Source: Pyrinomonadaceae bacterium | GTDB lineage: Bacteria; Acidobacteriota; Blastocatellia; Pyrinomonadales; Pyrinomonadaceae | Reading direction: 5' to 3' | NCBI GenBank assembly: GCA_017983495.1 | Contig: JAGOBH010000002.1 | Coordinates: 558,001 to 622,000 of the forward strand | DNA: 64,000 bases | In this document: positions 52,368 through 62,190 of the stretch, piece by piece | Numbering within the stretch: position 1 is the stretch's first letter | How the letters are laid out: each line of letters starts with the position of its first letter | Notes under the pieces: model-generated | The model's database searches: none | The model's input: only the letters and a program-made list of their open reading frames with translations | What the model was told of the DNA's origin: nothing | Program-made: the position numbers and the translations under genes

Positions 52368-53399
52368 ATGCCGGTATTTCGTATTTTTCTGTTATGCATT
52401 GTGATTTCGGTGTTTGGAGGCCTTGCATACTCGCAGGCGGATGACATATGTCAGGAGTTTGGCGAGACGCCTTCGCGTGAAGTAGGCAGGGATAACAGGC
52501 TGGTTCCTTTCATCTACGGCCGTATCGTTGTCCGTGGTCTTACGTCAAACGCCAGGAAGCCTCGCATCACCGTCACCTACTCGGATACTGCACAGCCCGC
52601 CAATCGTCAGGTTCTTGGCCGATCAGGCAACTACTGCTTCCCAAAACGCGGCACGGGCGGGACCATTATTGTCGAAAGTGACGGTGTCGAAATGGCCCGA
52701 AAATCAGTCTCGGATATCGGGACTGGCAGGATGCGTGAGGATTTCGAGATATTCGTTCCGGAAGTCCGGCAAACGGCCGCCCCCGCGGTCGTCAATACCA
52801 AATTTGCGCGTCCGCCAAATCAGAAGACCGCCGAACTCTATCAGAAGGGGGCCGACGCTGAAGGTGCAAAAGAGACGGTGAAGGCTATCGAAGCCTACAT
52901 TCAGGTTGTCGCAATCGATGCCGAAGACTATATCGCTTGGACCAAGATCGGTACGCTACAGATAGAAACAAACGAACTTGCTGGCGCGGAAAAGTCATTT
53001 CAGCGAGCCCTCATTCTTCGAAAGGACTACACTCCGGCTATGCTCAGCCTGGGTATTTTGATGGCTCTGCAAAACAGGAACATTGAAGCGATAAATATGT
53101 TCGAACGGGCAGTGATCGCCGACCCCAATTCCGCGAGAACCTATCGATACCTAGGTGAGGTCTATCTGCAGGCACGCCGGGGAAACGACGGTTTAGCTGC
53201 TCTCGACGAGGCTCTTCGACTCGACCCCATCGGCATGGCCGAGTGTCATTTGTTGAAAGCCCGTCTCTACGATCTCGCTGGTGCTAAAAGTCTCGCTTCG
53301 GGTGAATACAAGGCTTTTCTCAAGAAAGTACCGGAATACCCTGAGAAAAAGAACCTCGAAAAGTACATCAAGGACAATCCTGATCAAATAAAGCAATAA
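52368..53399 (+). CDS. Secreted TPR protein with N-terminal beta domain
   Basis: 343 residues from the ATG at 52368. A signal peptide ends near LAYSQ. A beta-sandwich-like domain (about 30-140, 'IVVRGLTSNARKPRITVTYSD') precedes three to four TPRs (about 155-340; 'AWTKIGTLQIETNELAGAEKSFQRAL', 'ARTYRYLGEVYLQARRGNDGLAALDEALRLDP'). It is probably a periplasmic or secreted interaction protein. The last 52 residues have a close, separately diverged copy 1.9 kb downstream (55105-55264), where it is fused to a hutU fragment. Confidence 0.85.
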   Translation: MPVFRIFLLCIVISVFGGLAYSQADDICQEFGETPSREVGRDNRLVPFIYGRIVVRGLTSNARKPRITVTYSDTAQPANRQVLGRSGNYCFPKRGTGGTIIVESDGVEMARKSVSDIGTGRMREDFEIFVPEVRQTAAPAVVNTKFARPPNQKTAELYQKGADAEGAKETVKAIEAYIQVVAIDAEDYIAWTKIGTLQIETNELAGAEKSFQRALILRKDYTPAMLSLGILMALQNRNIEAINMFERAVIADPNSARTYRYLGEVYLQARRGNDGLAALDEALRLDPIGMAECHLLKARLYDLAGAKSLASGEYKAFLKKVPEYPEKKNLEKYIKDNPDQIKQ

Positions 53400-53423
53400 G
53401 CGTGTCTAGCCTGTGCACGTTCA

Positions 53424-54920
53424 CTACTTCTTCAGAAGCTTCCCGATCATCTGTGATGCATTCTCATTTTCCGGGTCAACGTCGAGGCTCTTTTGGAAAC
53501 TGTCGATTGCCAGCTTTGTCTCACCGGCCTCAACATACGCTTCGCCAAGGCTGTCGTACACGTTAGACGAGCGTGGAAATGCTACCGTATTCAACTTAAA
53601 TACTTCGATCGCCTGAGTGAGATTTTTGTCACGCATCAATTGATAGCCCTTCCTATTGATAAACCTCTCGATCAGATCAACTCCGGGCTTGCGGGACGCA
53701 TTTTCTCTAATGGCGGCGTCGAGCCCTTTTTCAAGAGCAAGAGCAATTATTTCTTCAGTGTAACGCTGATTTGCTTCATTCTCGGCGGCGGGGATGGTCG
53801 GGACGTATTCGGATTCGAAGATGATACGTGATATCTGCTTGTTAATATCCGCGAATGAGGGAATACCTCTATTCGTGAGGTGAATTATGGACAGTTTCTC
53901 GTCGAGAAATCTGTGCACCTCCGCATAGAAGATATTATTTGTGCCGTTGTGTGTGGCCAGCAGGGTATTCCGCCTGGTCCTGAATATATCCCAACCGTAA
54001 CCGTAATACGGATTATCGTGTTCATCTGGGCGAAGCCGGGGATGGTAGAGTTTTTGCTTCGCAGATCGCGAGAGGATCCTGTCACCGCGTAGTGCCACGC
54101 TCCATTTAGCGAGGTCTACCGCTGTCGAGAGAATGCCGCCGTTTCCTCGCAAATGCCAAAAAGGAGCATCACCGTCCCAAGCCTTATCGGTCGGCTTGCC
54201 CCATAACATGCCGTCCCAGCGATATCCGACAGCGATCACGTCCGGATCGAACTTCGGACGAGAGTATCCCGTTGAATTCATGCCCGCGGGCCGAAAAAGA
54301 TTTTCATACAGGAAGTCCTCATAACGCTTCCCCGACGCCTTTTCAACGATCATCGCCAAAAGACTGTAACCTATGTTGGAATAGGCGAACTCTTCACCGA
54401 CCTTTGATTCGAGAGGCGTCGCCATCAGCTTTGCGAGAAATTCTTCACGTGTGATCTTTTCGTAATCGCCGCCTATGTCGCCGACCATGCCGGATGAATG
54501 ACGTAGAAGGTCGTGTAGCGTAATTTGGGACTTGTCCGCCGGCACATTGTAAAAGAACTTGCCGATCGTGTCCTCGGTACTCAGCTTGCCCTGCATTTCG
54601 AGTTTCAAGATCGCCGCCGCAGTGAACTGCTTCGTCAGCGAACCGATGTCCATCACGCTGTATGGGTCGTTCTTGATGTTCCTTTGAACGTTTCGCATTC
54701 CGAATGCCCTTGATACGACAATCCGGCCATTACTCTCGATCAGCACCACCCCCGTAAATCCAACTTTTTCGATACTGTCGAGATACGCATTCATCTTAGC
54801 GGTATTTTGAGAGCTGATATCGGAAACTTTTCGCTGCGATAAGTGAGAACTTACAGCGACAAGGACAAGAAGCAAGGAGCAGGCTAACCTTGCTAGCAGC
54901 GAGGAATGGGTGTTTTGCAT
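53424..54920 (-). CDS. Serine beta-lactamase-like hydrolase with C-terminal TPR
   Basis: 498 residues. After a signal peptide, residues about 40-370 form a beta-lactamase/DD-peptidase-like fold: the SxxK nucleophile motif is 'GSLTKQFTAAAIL' and the YxN motif is 'AYSNIGYSLLA'. The C-terminal about 100 residues contain one TPR ('VYDSLGEAYVEAGETKLAIDSFQKSLDVDP'). Family members are esterases, carboxypeptidases or D-aminopeptidases; substrate unknown. The upstream TPR gene converges on it (24 bases), and the genomic scar lies just upstream. Confidence 0.9.
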   Translation of the reverse strand: MQNTHSSLLARLACSLLLVLVAVSSHLSQRKVSDISSQNTAKMNAYLDSIEKVGFTGVVLIESNGRIVVSRAFGMRNVQRNIKNDPYSVMDIGSLTKQFTAAAILKLEMQGKLSTEDTIGKFFYNVPADKSQITLHDLLRHSSGMVGDIGGDYEKITREEFLAKLMATPLESKVGEEFAYSNIGYSLLAMIVEKASGKRYEDFLYENLFRPAGMNSTGYSRPKFDPDVIAVGYRWDGMLWGKPTDKAWDGDAPFWHLRGNGGILSTAVDLAKWSVALRGDRILSRSAKQKLYHPRLRPDEHDNPYYGYGWDIFRTRRNTLLATHNGTNNIFYAEVHRFLDEKLSIIHLTNRGIPSFADINKQISRIIFESEYVPTIPAAENEANQRYTEEIIALALEKGLDAAIRENASRKPGVDLIERFINRKGYQLMRDKNLTQAIEVFKLNTVAFPRSSNVYDSLGEAYVEAGETKLAIDSFQKSLDVDPENENASQMIGKLLKK

Positions 54921-55036
54921 ATAGATGTTTGCCGCATTGCCGTAATCAAAAAAAAACGTCGATTCGGTGCATTCTTATAGAAAACCCCGCTCGAAACAGC
55001 TTTGTGACAGGCTCATGACGAAAAATGTCCACTTTT

Positions 55037-55110
55037 CTACTCGCGATCCATCGGGACCATGACGTCATTCCGTTTAGCGAATTCGATTGCCTCGTCATAG
55101 CCTGCATCGG
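55037..55110 (-). pseudogene. Fragment of a hutU 3' end (urocanase C-terminus)
   Basis: Read leftward, this stretch encodes '[17 protein letters not shown]' followed by four to five residues and a TAG. The intact urocanase in this window ends '[17 protein letters not shown]' and 'IIPMKR', so about 20 of 24 residues agree. No upstream coding sequence remains: the similarity stops at about 55110, where similarity to the TPR gene begins on the other strand. It is therefore a truncated duplicate, not a gene. Confidence 0.75.
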
Positions 55111-55264
55111 AATGGCCGAATGCCACCTTTTAAAAGCTCGCCTATATGACCTCGCCGGTGCAAAGAATCTCGCGTCGCATGAATACAAGACCTTTCTCGC
55201 AAAGGTCACGGAACATCCGGAGAAAAAGAAGTTTGAAAAATACATCAAGGACAATCCGGAATAG
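55105..55264 (+). pseudogene. Fragment of the TPR gene 3' end
   Basis: The rightward frame carries 'GMAECHLLKARLYDLAGAK' and continues to 'YIKDNPE', the last 52 residues of the TPR gene at 52368-53399, with about nine substitutions. Many nucleotide differences are in third positions, so the copy diverged under selection for some time before being truncated. Upstream of 55105 the frame is a different sequence (hutU antisense) and holds no start of the original gene. It is probably not expressed as a protein. Confidence 0.75.
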
Positions 55265-55293
55265 TCAGTTCGGCTTCTCATTCCGTACAGATT

Positions 55294-56223
55294 TTAGGCT
55301 GTCCCTTTCAAATCGACCATCGCTTCCAAGCCGATTGTGATCGACATCTCGATCAAGTTGTCATAGTCAATCACGGCATCGCTCGTTGCGGGGTTACTGA
55401 TAATCGGGCAGATTGTTCCTGCTTGGTAGTTCATTTGTCCGCAAAGATGAAACATCAGGCTCGATTCCATTTCCATATTTATGACCTTTGTTCCGTTGAT
55501 ATCAATCGCCGCTAATTGCGCTTTTATGTCGGGAATTGTGTTGGTCAAACCTTCGATAAATCGTGACGAAGCACCGTAGAAGCTTGGCGAAGAAGCGGTG
55601 ATCCCTACCGCGAATGCGACCTTTTGCCGCCTTGCCTGATCGATCAAGGCAGTCGTAACCGTTTCCGACGCTTTTGAAGCGTAAGGAACAAGCTTGTCCT
55701 TAAACCTAAATCCGATAGGCGTGGCCTTACCTAAAATCTCAATAGCAGACTCTTCGATTTCCGTCACCACCTTGTCTGCAGCCGAAAAATCGTAATAAGG
55801 CCCAGTGCTGTCTAAACCCAACGCATAGGAGGAAATTCCGAAAACACCGGGGGCAATATTGGCCTGCACACCACCGGAAGTTCCGATTCTGATAATTGTC
55901 AAAGGCCTACAATTAACTTGCCTTGACGCGGTTTCGAAATCAAATTCGTTTAGAATATAGGCTTCGACCAAGGCGATTTCAACATTGTCGGTTCCGATTC
56001 CAGTGCCGATCACCGTTGCCGGCATACCTTTGTAGGTTCCTGTAAAGGTGAGATATTCGCGGTTGTTGACGGAAGACGTGATTACATCAAACCGTTTGGA
56101 AACGCGGACCGCTCGAGCCGGATCGCCAACAATAAACACATTTTCCGCGAGCTGACCTTTTGCCAAACCAAGGTGGTAGACCTTGTTGTCAACTATGACA
56201 ATTTCGGATCGCTTTGAATTCAT
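55294..56223 (-). CDS. Nucleoside phosphorylase family protein (uridine phosphorylase-like)
   Basis: 309 residues with the nucleoside phosphorylase-I fold: the phosphate-binding 'FIVGDPARAVRVSKRF', the glycine-rich 'VIGTGIGTDNVEIAL', 'IIRIGTSGGVQ' and the ribose/base-contacting 'TKVINMEMESSLMFHL'. The family splits purine or pyrimidine nucleosides with phosphate, or hydrolyses nucleotides, and the exact substrate is uncertain; uridine phosphorylase is the closest by eye. It lies 73 bases downstream of hutU in the same direction, which hints that nucleosides and histidine are used together as carbon and nitrogen sources. Confidence 0.88.
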   Translation of the reverse strand: MNSKRSEIVIVDNKVYHLGLAKGQLAENVFIVGDPARAVRVSKRFDVITSSVNNREYLTFTGTYKGMPATVIGTGIGTDNVEIALVEAYILNEFDFETASRQVNCRPLTIIRIGTSGGVQANIAPGVFGISSYALGLDSTGPYYDFSAADKVVTEIEESAIEILGKATPIGFRFKDKLVPYASKASETVTTALIDQARRQKVAFAVGITASSPSFYGASSRFIEGLTNTIPDIKAQLAAIDINGTKVINMEMESSLMFHLCGQMNYQAGTICPIISNPATSDAVIDYDNLIEMSITIGLEAMVDLKGTA

Positions 56224-56296
56224 ACCTGATCTGCTTTAAGGAACGGACTTGTAATTCGAACGAATATGTTAACAGTTGTCCGTCGTTGGCGGCAGA

Positions 56297-57946
56297 TTAT
56301 CTCTTCATTGGAATTATGACCCCATTCGCTTCAGCAAATTCGATCGCCTCGTCATAACCGGCGTCCGCATGTCGGATCACGCCCATGCCGGGGTCGGTGG
56401 TCAGGACGCGTTCGATTCGTCTTGCGGCTTCGGGGGTGCCGTCGGCGACGATGACTTGGCCGGCGTGGAGCGAGTAGCCAATGCCGACGCCTCCGCCGTG
56501 GTGGAGCGACACCCACGTTGCACCGCCCGCGACATTTATCATCGCGTTTAGATACACCCAGTCGGCGATTGCGTCACTTCCGTCCTTCATCGCTTCGGTC
56601 TCACGATTGGGCGAGGCAACGCTGCCGCAATCGAGATGATCACGGCCGATCACGATCGGGGCTTTCAGCTCGCCCGAGGCGACCATTTCGTTGAGTTTCA
56701 GGCCGGCCTTTGCTCGTGCTCCGTAACCGAGCCAGCAGATGCGTGCGGGCAGGCCTTGGAATTCCACCTGTTCCTGCGCCATCGTCAGCCAACGGGCAAG
56801 GTGGTCGTCTTCCGGAAAGAGATTCATTATCGCCTCATCGGTGCGGTAGATGTCCTCTTTGTCGCCTGACAGAGCAACCCAGCGAAACGGACCTTTGCCC
56901 TCGCAGAACAGCGGACGAATATACGCCGGTACGAATCCCGGATAATCAAACGCGTTCGCCACACCGTTGTCCTTGGCCCGCTGACGTAGATTGTTTCCGT
57001 AATCGAAGACAATTGCACCTCGACGTTGAAACTCGAGCATTGCCTCGACGTGTCGAGCCATCGAGTCCATTGCGGCTTTTTCGTAGGCGGTCTGATCGGA
57101 CTTGCGAAACTCCGCTGCAGCTTCGACCGAATATCCGACGGGAATGTAGCCCATCAATACATCGTGTGCCGATGTCTGGTCTGTGACCACATCGGGAATG
57201 ACGCCGCGTTCGAGCAACTGCCAATGGACCTCAGCTGCATTTCCGCAAAGGGCGATGGACATGGCCTCACGTTTCTCCATGGCGTCGCGTGCAATCGCGA
57301 GTGCATCGCCGAGGTCTTTGGCTGCGACATCGACTTGCTTTAGCTGTAGCCGTCTTTCGATACGCCATGGGTCGACGTCGACGAGCAAGCCCACGCCGCT
57401 GTTAAATGTAATTGCTTGTGCTTGTGCTCCGCCCATTTCGCCCAAACCGGCGGTCAATACGAGTTTTCCGGCAAGCGTGCCCCAGCCGTGCTGGCGGGCA
57501 AGCGAACCAAACGTCTCGTACGTGCCCTGCAAGATGCCCTGAGTTCCTATATATATCCATGAGCCCGCGGTCATCTGGCCGTACATCATCAGGCCGTCGC
57601 GTTCGTATTGATCAAACTGTTCCTGCGTCGCCCAATGCGGAACAATGTTTGTATTGGCTATCAAAACACGCGGAGCGTCAGCATGCGACCTAAAGATGCC
57701 GACCGGTTTACCGGATTGAACAAGAAGCGTCTCGTCCTCGTTCAAATCACGAAGCGACCGCAGTATAGCGTCGTAGCTTTCCCAATTACGAGCCGCTCGG
57801 CCGCGTCCGCCGTAGACGATCAGATTGTCAGGATCAAAGGCGACGTCAGGATCGAGGTTGTTCTGGATCATTCGATAGGCGGCCTCGATCAGCCAGTTTT
57901 TGCAACTAAGTTCTGTACCCGTCGGGGCATGTATCTCTCGTTTCAT
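56297..57946 (-). CDS. hutU: Urocanate hydratase
   Basis: 549 residues, the usual urocanase length. The tightly bound NAD+ motif is visible as '[15 protein letters not shown]' (about residues 165-180). '[20 protein letters not shown]' and '[23 protein letters not shown]' are diagnostic. It converts urocanate to 4-imidazolone-5-propionate, the second step of histidine degradation. hutI and hutH are some 4-6 kb away on the other strand. Its C-terminus is duplicated in fragmentary form at 55037-55110. Confidence 0.98.
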   Translation of the reverse strand: MKREIHAPTGTELSCKNWLIEAAYRMIQNNLDPDVAFDPDNLIVYGGRGRAARNWESYDAILRSLRDLNEDETLLVQSGKPVGIFRSHADAPRVLIANTNIVPHWATQEQFDQYERDGLMMYGQMTAGSWIYIGTQGILQGTYETFGSLARQHGWGTLAGKLVLTAGLGEMGGAQAQAITFNSGVGLLVDVDPWRIERRLQLKQVDVAAKDLGDALAIARDAMEKREAMSIALCGNAAEVHWQLLERGVIPDVVTDQTSAHDVLMGYIPVGYSVEAAAEFRKSDQTAYEKAAMDSMARHVEAMLEFQRRGAIVFDYGNNLRQRAKDNGVANAFDYPGFVPAYIRPLFCEGKGPFRWVALSGDKEDIYRTDEAIMNLFPEDDHLARWLTMAQEQVEFQGLPARICWLGYGARAKAGLKLNEMVASGELKAPIVIGRDHLDCGSVASPNRETEAMKDGSDAIADWVYLNAMINVAGGATWVSLHHGGGVGIGYSLHAGQVIVADGTPEAARRIERVLTTDPGMGVIRHADAGYDEAIEFAEANGVIIPMKR

Positions 57947-58030
57947 AATTTTGTAGGCGTTAGCCCTGATTATGTATCAATAATAAATGGCTTCGTTGAC
58001 AAACTTAAGTCCGTTTTTTAGAATCTCGCA

Positions 58031-58774
58031 ATGCTTACGAGTAAAACCGTTCTATTGCTTATATTTACAGCCTGCTTTTCACTTTCGGTGTCGGGACAGG
58101 TGACCAGCGTCTCTCAACTCAAGGATGTGCGGCCGACCGACCCTTTCTACGCGGATCTGCAGAGGCTTGTTGAGATGTACGACGTTGTTGGTAACGATCT
58201 TATAGTTGCTGCCATGGATACCACGCCGCGTCCCAATGCCCTCATCGGTGAGGCATTTTATCCGAAAACGCCTTTGAGCAACCGCCAGTTTGCTTTTCTG
58301 TTTGATGATTCGCTTAATCGGATGCGTGAATTGATCGGAACAGTTACCTTCCCGGATGGACTGGATGCAGCGACAAAATATGCATTGATGAAAGACCTGC
58401 GGGCGTCGATAAATAAGAAACCGATAAGCAAACTCAATATTACGTCCTACAAGCAAGTGAAGGGTCTTAGCCTAAAGTTTGAGGAAGGCATTGCGGTAGC
58501 GAACCTGATCGACACTCATCGTGTCGGTGTCGATTTGCTCAGCAAAGACGGTACGTTCGATCGGCTTCGGAAATTATCGGAAAAGGAAGCTGCAGATATT
58601 CTCGGGAATGCACTATCGATCAAGCAGATATGTGCAAAAGGGAAGTGTACTCTGGGCGACCTGACGATCGACCAATCCACCCGACCGGTCACGCGCGGCC
58701 GATTTGCCCAGATACTTAATCGCTATCTGAATCTGTTTGTCGAGAAGATCGAAAATCTGTCGAGCGGCAAATAG
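58031..58774 (+). CDS. Secreted protein with SLH-like segments
   Basis: 247 residues. A signal peptide (about 1-22, ending SGQ) is followed by 'LKDVRPTDPFYADLQRLVEMYDVVGN', which resembles the S-layer homology pattern (D-V-x2-x-PF-Y-x2-I-x-L), and a second similar segment near the C-terminus ('STRPVTRGRFAQILNRYLN'). SLH domains bind pyruvylated cell-wall polysaccharide in several phyla, and bear on envelope attachment. The middle is helical with two cysteines (QICAKGKCTLG). The gene lies divergently upstream of the DUF2339 gene. Confidence 0.65.
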   Translation: MLTSKTVLLLIFTACFSLSVSGQVTSVSQLKDVRPTDPFYADLQRLVEMYDVVGNDLIVAAMDTTPRPNALIGEAFYPKTPLSNRQFAFLFDDSLNRMRELIGTVTFPDGLDAATKYALMKDLRASINKKPISKLNITSYKQVKGLSLKFEEGIAVANLIDTHRVGVDLLSKDGTFDRLRKLSEKEAADILGNALSIKQICAKGKCTLGDLTIDQSTRPVTRGRFAQILNRYLNLFVEKIENLSSGK

Positions 58775-58792
58775 ACTCATTTGGAAGATCGG

Positions 58793-58820
58793 TTGTAAGT
58801 TTCCTGCAATAAACTATAAT
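58793..58820 (+). promoter_or_regulatory. Promoter of the DUF2339 gene
   Basis: TTGTAA (58793-58798), 16 bases, and a consensus TATAAT (58815-58820). Transcription would begin near 58827, about 40 bases before the ATG at 58867. Confidence 0.6.
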
Positions 58821-58866
58821 AGCCTCGCAGGATCAACGAGAATTCTCAATAGGTCGGGCACCCAAT

Positions 58867-61641
58867 ATGACCGAAGACCGTGAGCAGATCGAACGCCTTC
58901 AGACTCAACTGGACCGCCTGGTGCGGACGCAGATCGATTTCCAAAAAGAGGTCACTGCGATCAGAGCTGAGTTAGAACGACTCCGTTCAGGGAAATCGAC
59001 TGAGCCCATTTCCAGTATCCCGCCGCCCGTCTCAGTACCAGAGCCTACGCAGCCTACACCGCCGCCTTCAAGTTATCAGCCGCCAAGGGAAGTTACGCCA
59101 CCAGCGTTCACGCAGGTCGGCGATTCAAGGCGTTCGGAGGGATCTCAGCGTGAGCAAAGTGCGTTTTCGCGGCAGGTTTCGAGCTATTCCGACTCGGCCC
59201 GCACCGATCTCGAAAAATTCATCGGCGAAAATCTGATCAGCAAGATAGGCATTGTCATACTGATTCTCGGCGTTGGGATCGGAGCAAAATTTGCGATCGA
59301 CAATGGCTGGATCAGCCCGCTCATCCGAATAGTATTTGGCTACGCCATCGGCATGGCACTGGTGGCAATTGCGGTACGTCTGAAGGCAAAGTATCACGAG
59401 TTCAGTGCGGTGCTCCTGAGCGGCGGAATGGCGGCGATGTACTTCGTAACTTACTTTGCTTACGCATATTACTCTCTGATGTCGCAATCGGTCGCGTTTG
59501 TGTTGATGGCGATCTTTACGATCTTCACGGTAGCCGCAGCACTGATCTACAAGCGGCAGGTCATCGCCCATATCGGTCTTGTTGGTGCATATGCGGTTCC
59601 GTTTTTGCTCAGCGACAGGTCCGGTAACTACCTGTTTCTTTTCGCCTACATGGCGATCATTAACGTTGGCATACTTGCCATTTCAATAAGGCGGTATTGG
59701 AAGCCGCTTTTCTACACCTCGTCCATTTTTACGTGGGTCATATTTTCCGGCTGGTTTGCCAATAACTACGTGGTCGATAAGCATTTTGGTCTGGCCCTAA
59801 CGTTTCTGGCAATTTTCTTCGCGACCTTTTTTGCTGCTCGCATTGTCCACGCCGTGACGCATAATGAGCGGGAATTGGCTGAGAGCGGAATAACTACCAT
59901 TGGGACGGCCGTGGTTTTTTATGTACTGTGTCTTGGGATCGGTGGAACAACCGTCGATCTCCCGCAATACACCGTTTTGTTTATTTATCTGGCTGCGGCA
60001 TCTCTCACTATTTTGATCGCCTCGTTCAGGTTCTTTGGAGCCATGATGGTATACGTTTGTTATCCGTTTACCTGGCTCATTTTTGCGGCGTGGTTCAATG
60101 CTCGCTATAACGCTGAGCAGCACTTCGTTTTCGCGGCCATTTTTGCGTCGGTCTTTTTCGCGATATTTTACGTTACCACTCTGATCTACCGACTAGTGTC
60201 GGATAGCATCGGGCGAAGCGAGACCATTGGATTAATGATGACGAATTCGTTCGTCTTTTACGGCTTCGGCTATGCCATTTTGGATAGCCGAGAGAACCTT
60301 CGGCAATACGAAGGGCTCTTTACCGTCGCCCACGCGTTCTTTCACTCGGCGGTCTCACAGGCCGTCAGTCGAATCAAACCCCAAGCGGTCGACGTCGTGC
60401 AGGTTTTAGTGGTTTTGGTGGTGACTTTTGCGACAATCGCTGTACCGATCCAATTCGACGGCAATGTGGTGACGATCGTCTTTGCGGTCGAGGCCGCCGT
60501 GTTGTTCGTATTCGGACGTCTTCGCGGAATCGATCTTTTCGAGTATCTATCGTTCCCCGTATTAGCACTCGCAACGGGCAGTCTTCTGACGGATTGGGCG
60601 ATGATCTACGACGATCGCTTTTCTCATGTCGTCGAAAACATGCGGCTTCCGCTGCGAAATGGGGATTTTGTCGCGGCCATGGTCTATGTTGCTGCACTTT
60701 CGTTCATCTTTGTCGTCAATCGGGACAAAAAATACGAAGCCGCAATAGATGATGGCGTTTCCGTGGCCTTTGGTCGCGTCGTCGCTGCCGTCGGCGTTTT
60801 TGTTCTTTACAACATGTTTCGCCTCGAGATCGGGAATTATTGGCATCTGCTGATCGCCGGGGCAGGAATCGAGAGCAACTTTTCGGCATTGGTCGAATGG
60901 ACACTGGTATCCAAATACGATCTTCCGCGCTTCAATGTCGTTTGGCAGATTATCTACACGATGTTCTTCCTGATCGCATTGTGCGGCGTCAATCTCCGCA
61001 AGCTGCGCTCTGCTACGCTGGCACTTGTCGGTGTAATTCTGAGTATCGCGACTCTCGCTATATTTGTGACCTTTGGGATGTATCTGTTTTACGAGCTCAG
61101 ATTCAGCTTCATGGCCGAGCCGCAGAACGATGGCCACGTAGTTGGGCCGATGAATATCGCGATCAGGTATATCTCATATCTGTTCGCCGCTACGATTCTT
61201 TATTCGCTCTATCTTTATCGAAACAGCACGCTTTTAGTCGACCGGATAGACGCCAAGGTCCTGGAATTAGGCTATGACGCCATATTTTACGGTACTGTCT
61301 TCATCACGATCAGCTGTGAACTGGTCAATGCTATGGTACAACTTCGGCTGCCCGATGAAGACAAATTGGGACTGAGCATACTATGGGGCGTGTACGCTCT
61401 GGCGATGATCGTGATCGGTATCGCATGGTCGAAAAAGCACCTGCGCATTGCCGCAATAGTACTGCTCGCAATTACACTTGCAAAGCTTTTCCTTTATGAC
61501 GTTGCGGATCTTCCAACGATACCAAAGACGATACTTTTCATTTCTTTAGGCGTACTGCTGCTATTGGTCTCGTTCCTGTATAACAAGTTCAAGAGTAAGA
61601 TCTTTAATGAACCGCCAACGTCTGAAAGCGAGAATATATGA
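58867..61641 (+). CDS. DUF2339 polytopic membrane protein
   Basis: 924 residues. A coiled-coil start (about 1-40) and a Pro/Ser-rich linker (40-110) precede about 24 or more membrane helices to the end. The first, 'FIGENLISKIGIVILILGVGIGAKFAIDNGW', is the conserved DUF2339 start. These giant membrane proteins occur in many bacteria with no known function; transport or cell-envelope assembly has been suggested only loosely. It follows the SLH-like gene at 92 bases and has its own promoter. Confidence 0.9.
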   Translation: MTEDREQIERLQTQLDRLVRTQIDFQKEVTAIRAELERLRSGKSTEPISSIPPPVSVPEPTQPTPPPSSYQPPREVTPPAFTQVGDSRRSEGSQREQSAFSRQVSSYSDSARTDLEKFIGENLISKIGIVILILGVGIGAKFAIDNGWISPLIRIVFGYAIGMALVAIAVRLKAKYHEFSAVLLSGGMAAMYFVTYFAYAYYSLMSQSVAFVLMAIFTIFTVAAALIYKRQVIAHIGLVGAYAVPFLLSDRSGNYLFLFAYMAIINVGILAISIRRYWKPLFYTSSIFTWVIFSGWFANNYVVDKHFGLALTFLAIFFATFFAARIVHAVTHNERELAESGITTIGTAVVFYVLCLGIGGTTVDLPQYTVLFIYLAAASLTILIASFRFFGAMMVYVCYPFTWLIFAAWFNARYNAEQHFVFAAIFASVFFAIFYVTTLIYRLVSDSIGRSETIGLMMTNSFVFYGFGYAILDSRENLRQYEGLFTVAHAFFHSAVSQAVSRIKPQAVDVVQVLVVLVVTFATIAVPIQFDGNVVTIVFAVEAAVLFVFGRLRGIDLFEYLSFPVLALATGSLLTDWAMIYDDRFSHVVENMRLPLRNGDFVAAMVYVAALSFIFVVNRDKKYEAAIDDGVSVAFGRVVAAVGVFVLYNMFRLEIGNYWHLLIAGAGIESNFSALVEWTLVSKYDLPRFNVVWQIIYTMFFLIALCGVNLRKLRSATLALVGVILSIATLAIFVTFGMYLFYELRFSFMAEPQNDGHVVGPMNIAIRYISYLFAATILYSLYLYRNSTLLVDRIDAKVLELGYDAIFYGTVFITISCELVNAMVQLRLPDEDKLGLSILWGVYALAMIVIGIAWSKKHLRIAAIVLLAITLAKLFLYDVADLPTIPKTILFISLGVLLLLVSFLYNKFKSKIFNEPPTSESENI

Positions 61642-61710
61642 CCGCTTGAGCCGAGTTGCCATATTTATTATTCTAGATCGTCTTTACTCCAATATTTAGA
61701 GGTTTTCACA

Positions 61711-62190
61711 ATGAAGTTCAAGATATCCTTAATGGCCGCAGCGATCATGCTATTTGTGAGTGCGGGTGCCATCGCCCAAAAGGTCGATACTCCGAAACCC
61801 AAGTACGATGCGGAACTGGCAAAAAAACTCGGAGCCGACGAACGGGGTATGAAGACCTACGTTCTGTGTATCCTGAAGACCGGCCCGAAGGACGCCGACT
61901 TTACGGGAAAAGAACGCGACGATATTTTCGCTGCGCACATGGCGAATATCGGCAAGCTTGCTGACGCAGGTAAACTCGCGGTCGCCGGCCCCTTTATGAA
62001 GAATGAAAAGGGCTATCGAGGTCTCTATATATTTAACGTGGCGACAATTGATGATGCGCGAAAGATCGCCGACACCGACCCGGCGGTGAAAGCCGGCATT
62101 CTCGTTCCGGATCTGACTCTCTGGTATGGCTCGGCATCATTGCTGGCGACGCCTGAGATACATAAGACGATCGCGAAGACTAACCCATAA
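61711..62190 (+). CDS. Secreted YCII-related protein
   Basis: 159 residues. A signal peptide ends near AIAQ. The rest is a YCII-like dimeric alpha/beta fold with 'KTYVLCILKTGPKDADFTGKER', the catalytic-looking 'HMANIGKLADAGKLAVAGPF' (the conserved His) and 'LTLWYGSASL'. YciI-like proteins bind small ligands and some have weak dehydrochlorinase or similar activity. It overlaps the hutI start by one base (TAATG), so the two genes are coupled. A GAGG stands 9 bases before the ATG. Confidence 0.82.
   Translation: MKFKISLMAAAIMLFVSAGAIAQKVDTPKPKYDAELAKKLGADERGMKTYVLCILKTGPKDADFTGKERDDIFAAHMANIGKLADAGKLAVAGPFMKNEKGYRGLYIFNVATIDDARKIADTDPAVKAGILVPDLTLWYGSASLLATPEIHKTIAKTNP

Noticed and set aside
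55025..55264. A 79-residue protein-coding gene
   Set aside because: Its first third is the antisense of a hutU tail and the rest is a TPR-gene fragment, so it is a scar and not a designed ORF.
57026..57343. Plus-strand open frames within hutU
   Set aside because: Shadows of a certain urocanase gene with no independent start or similarity.
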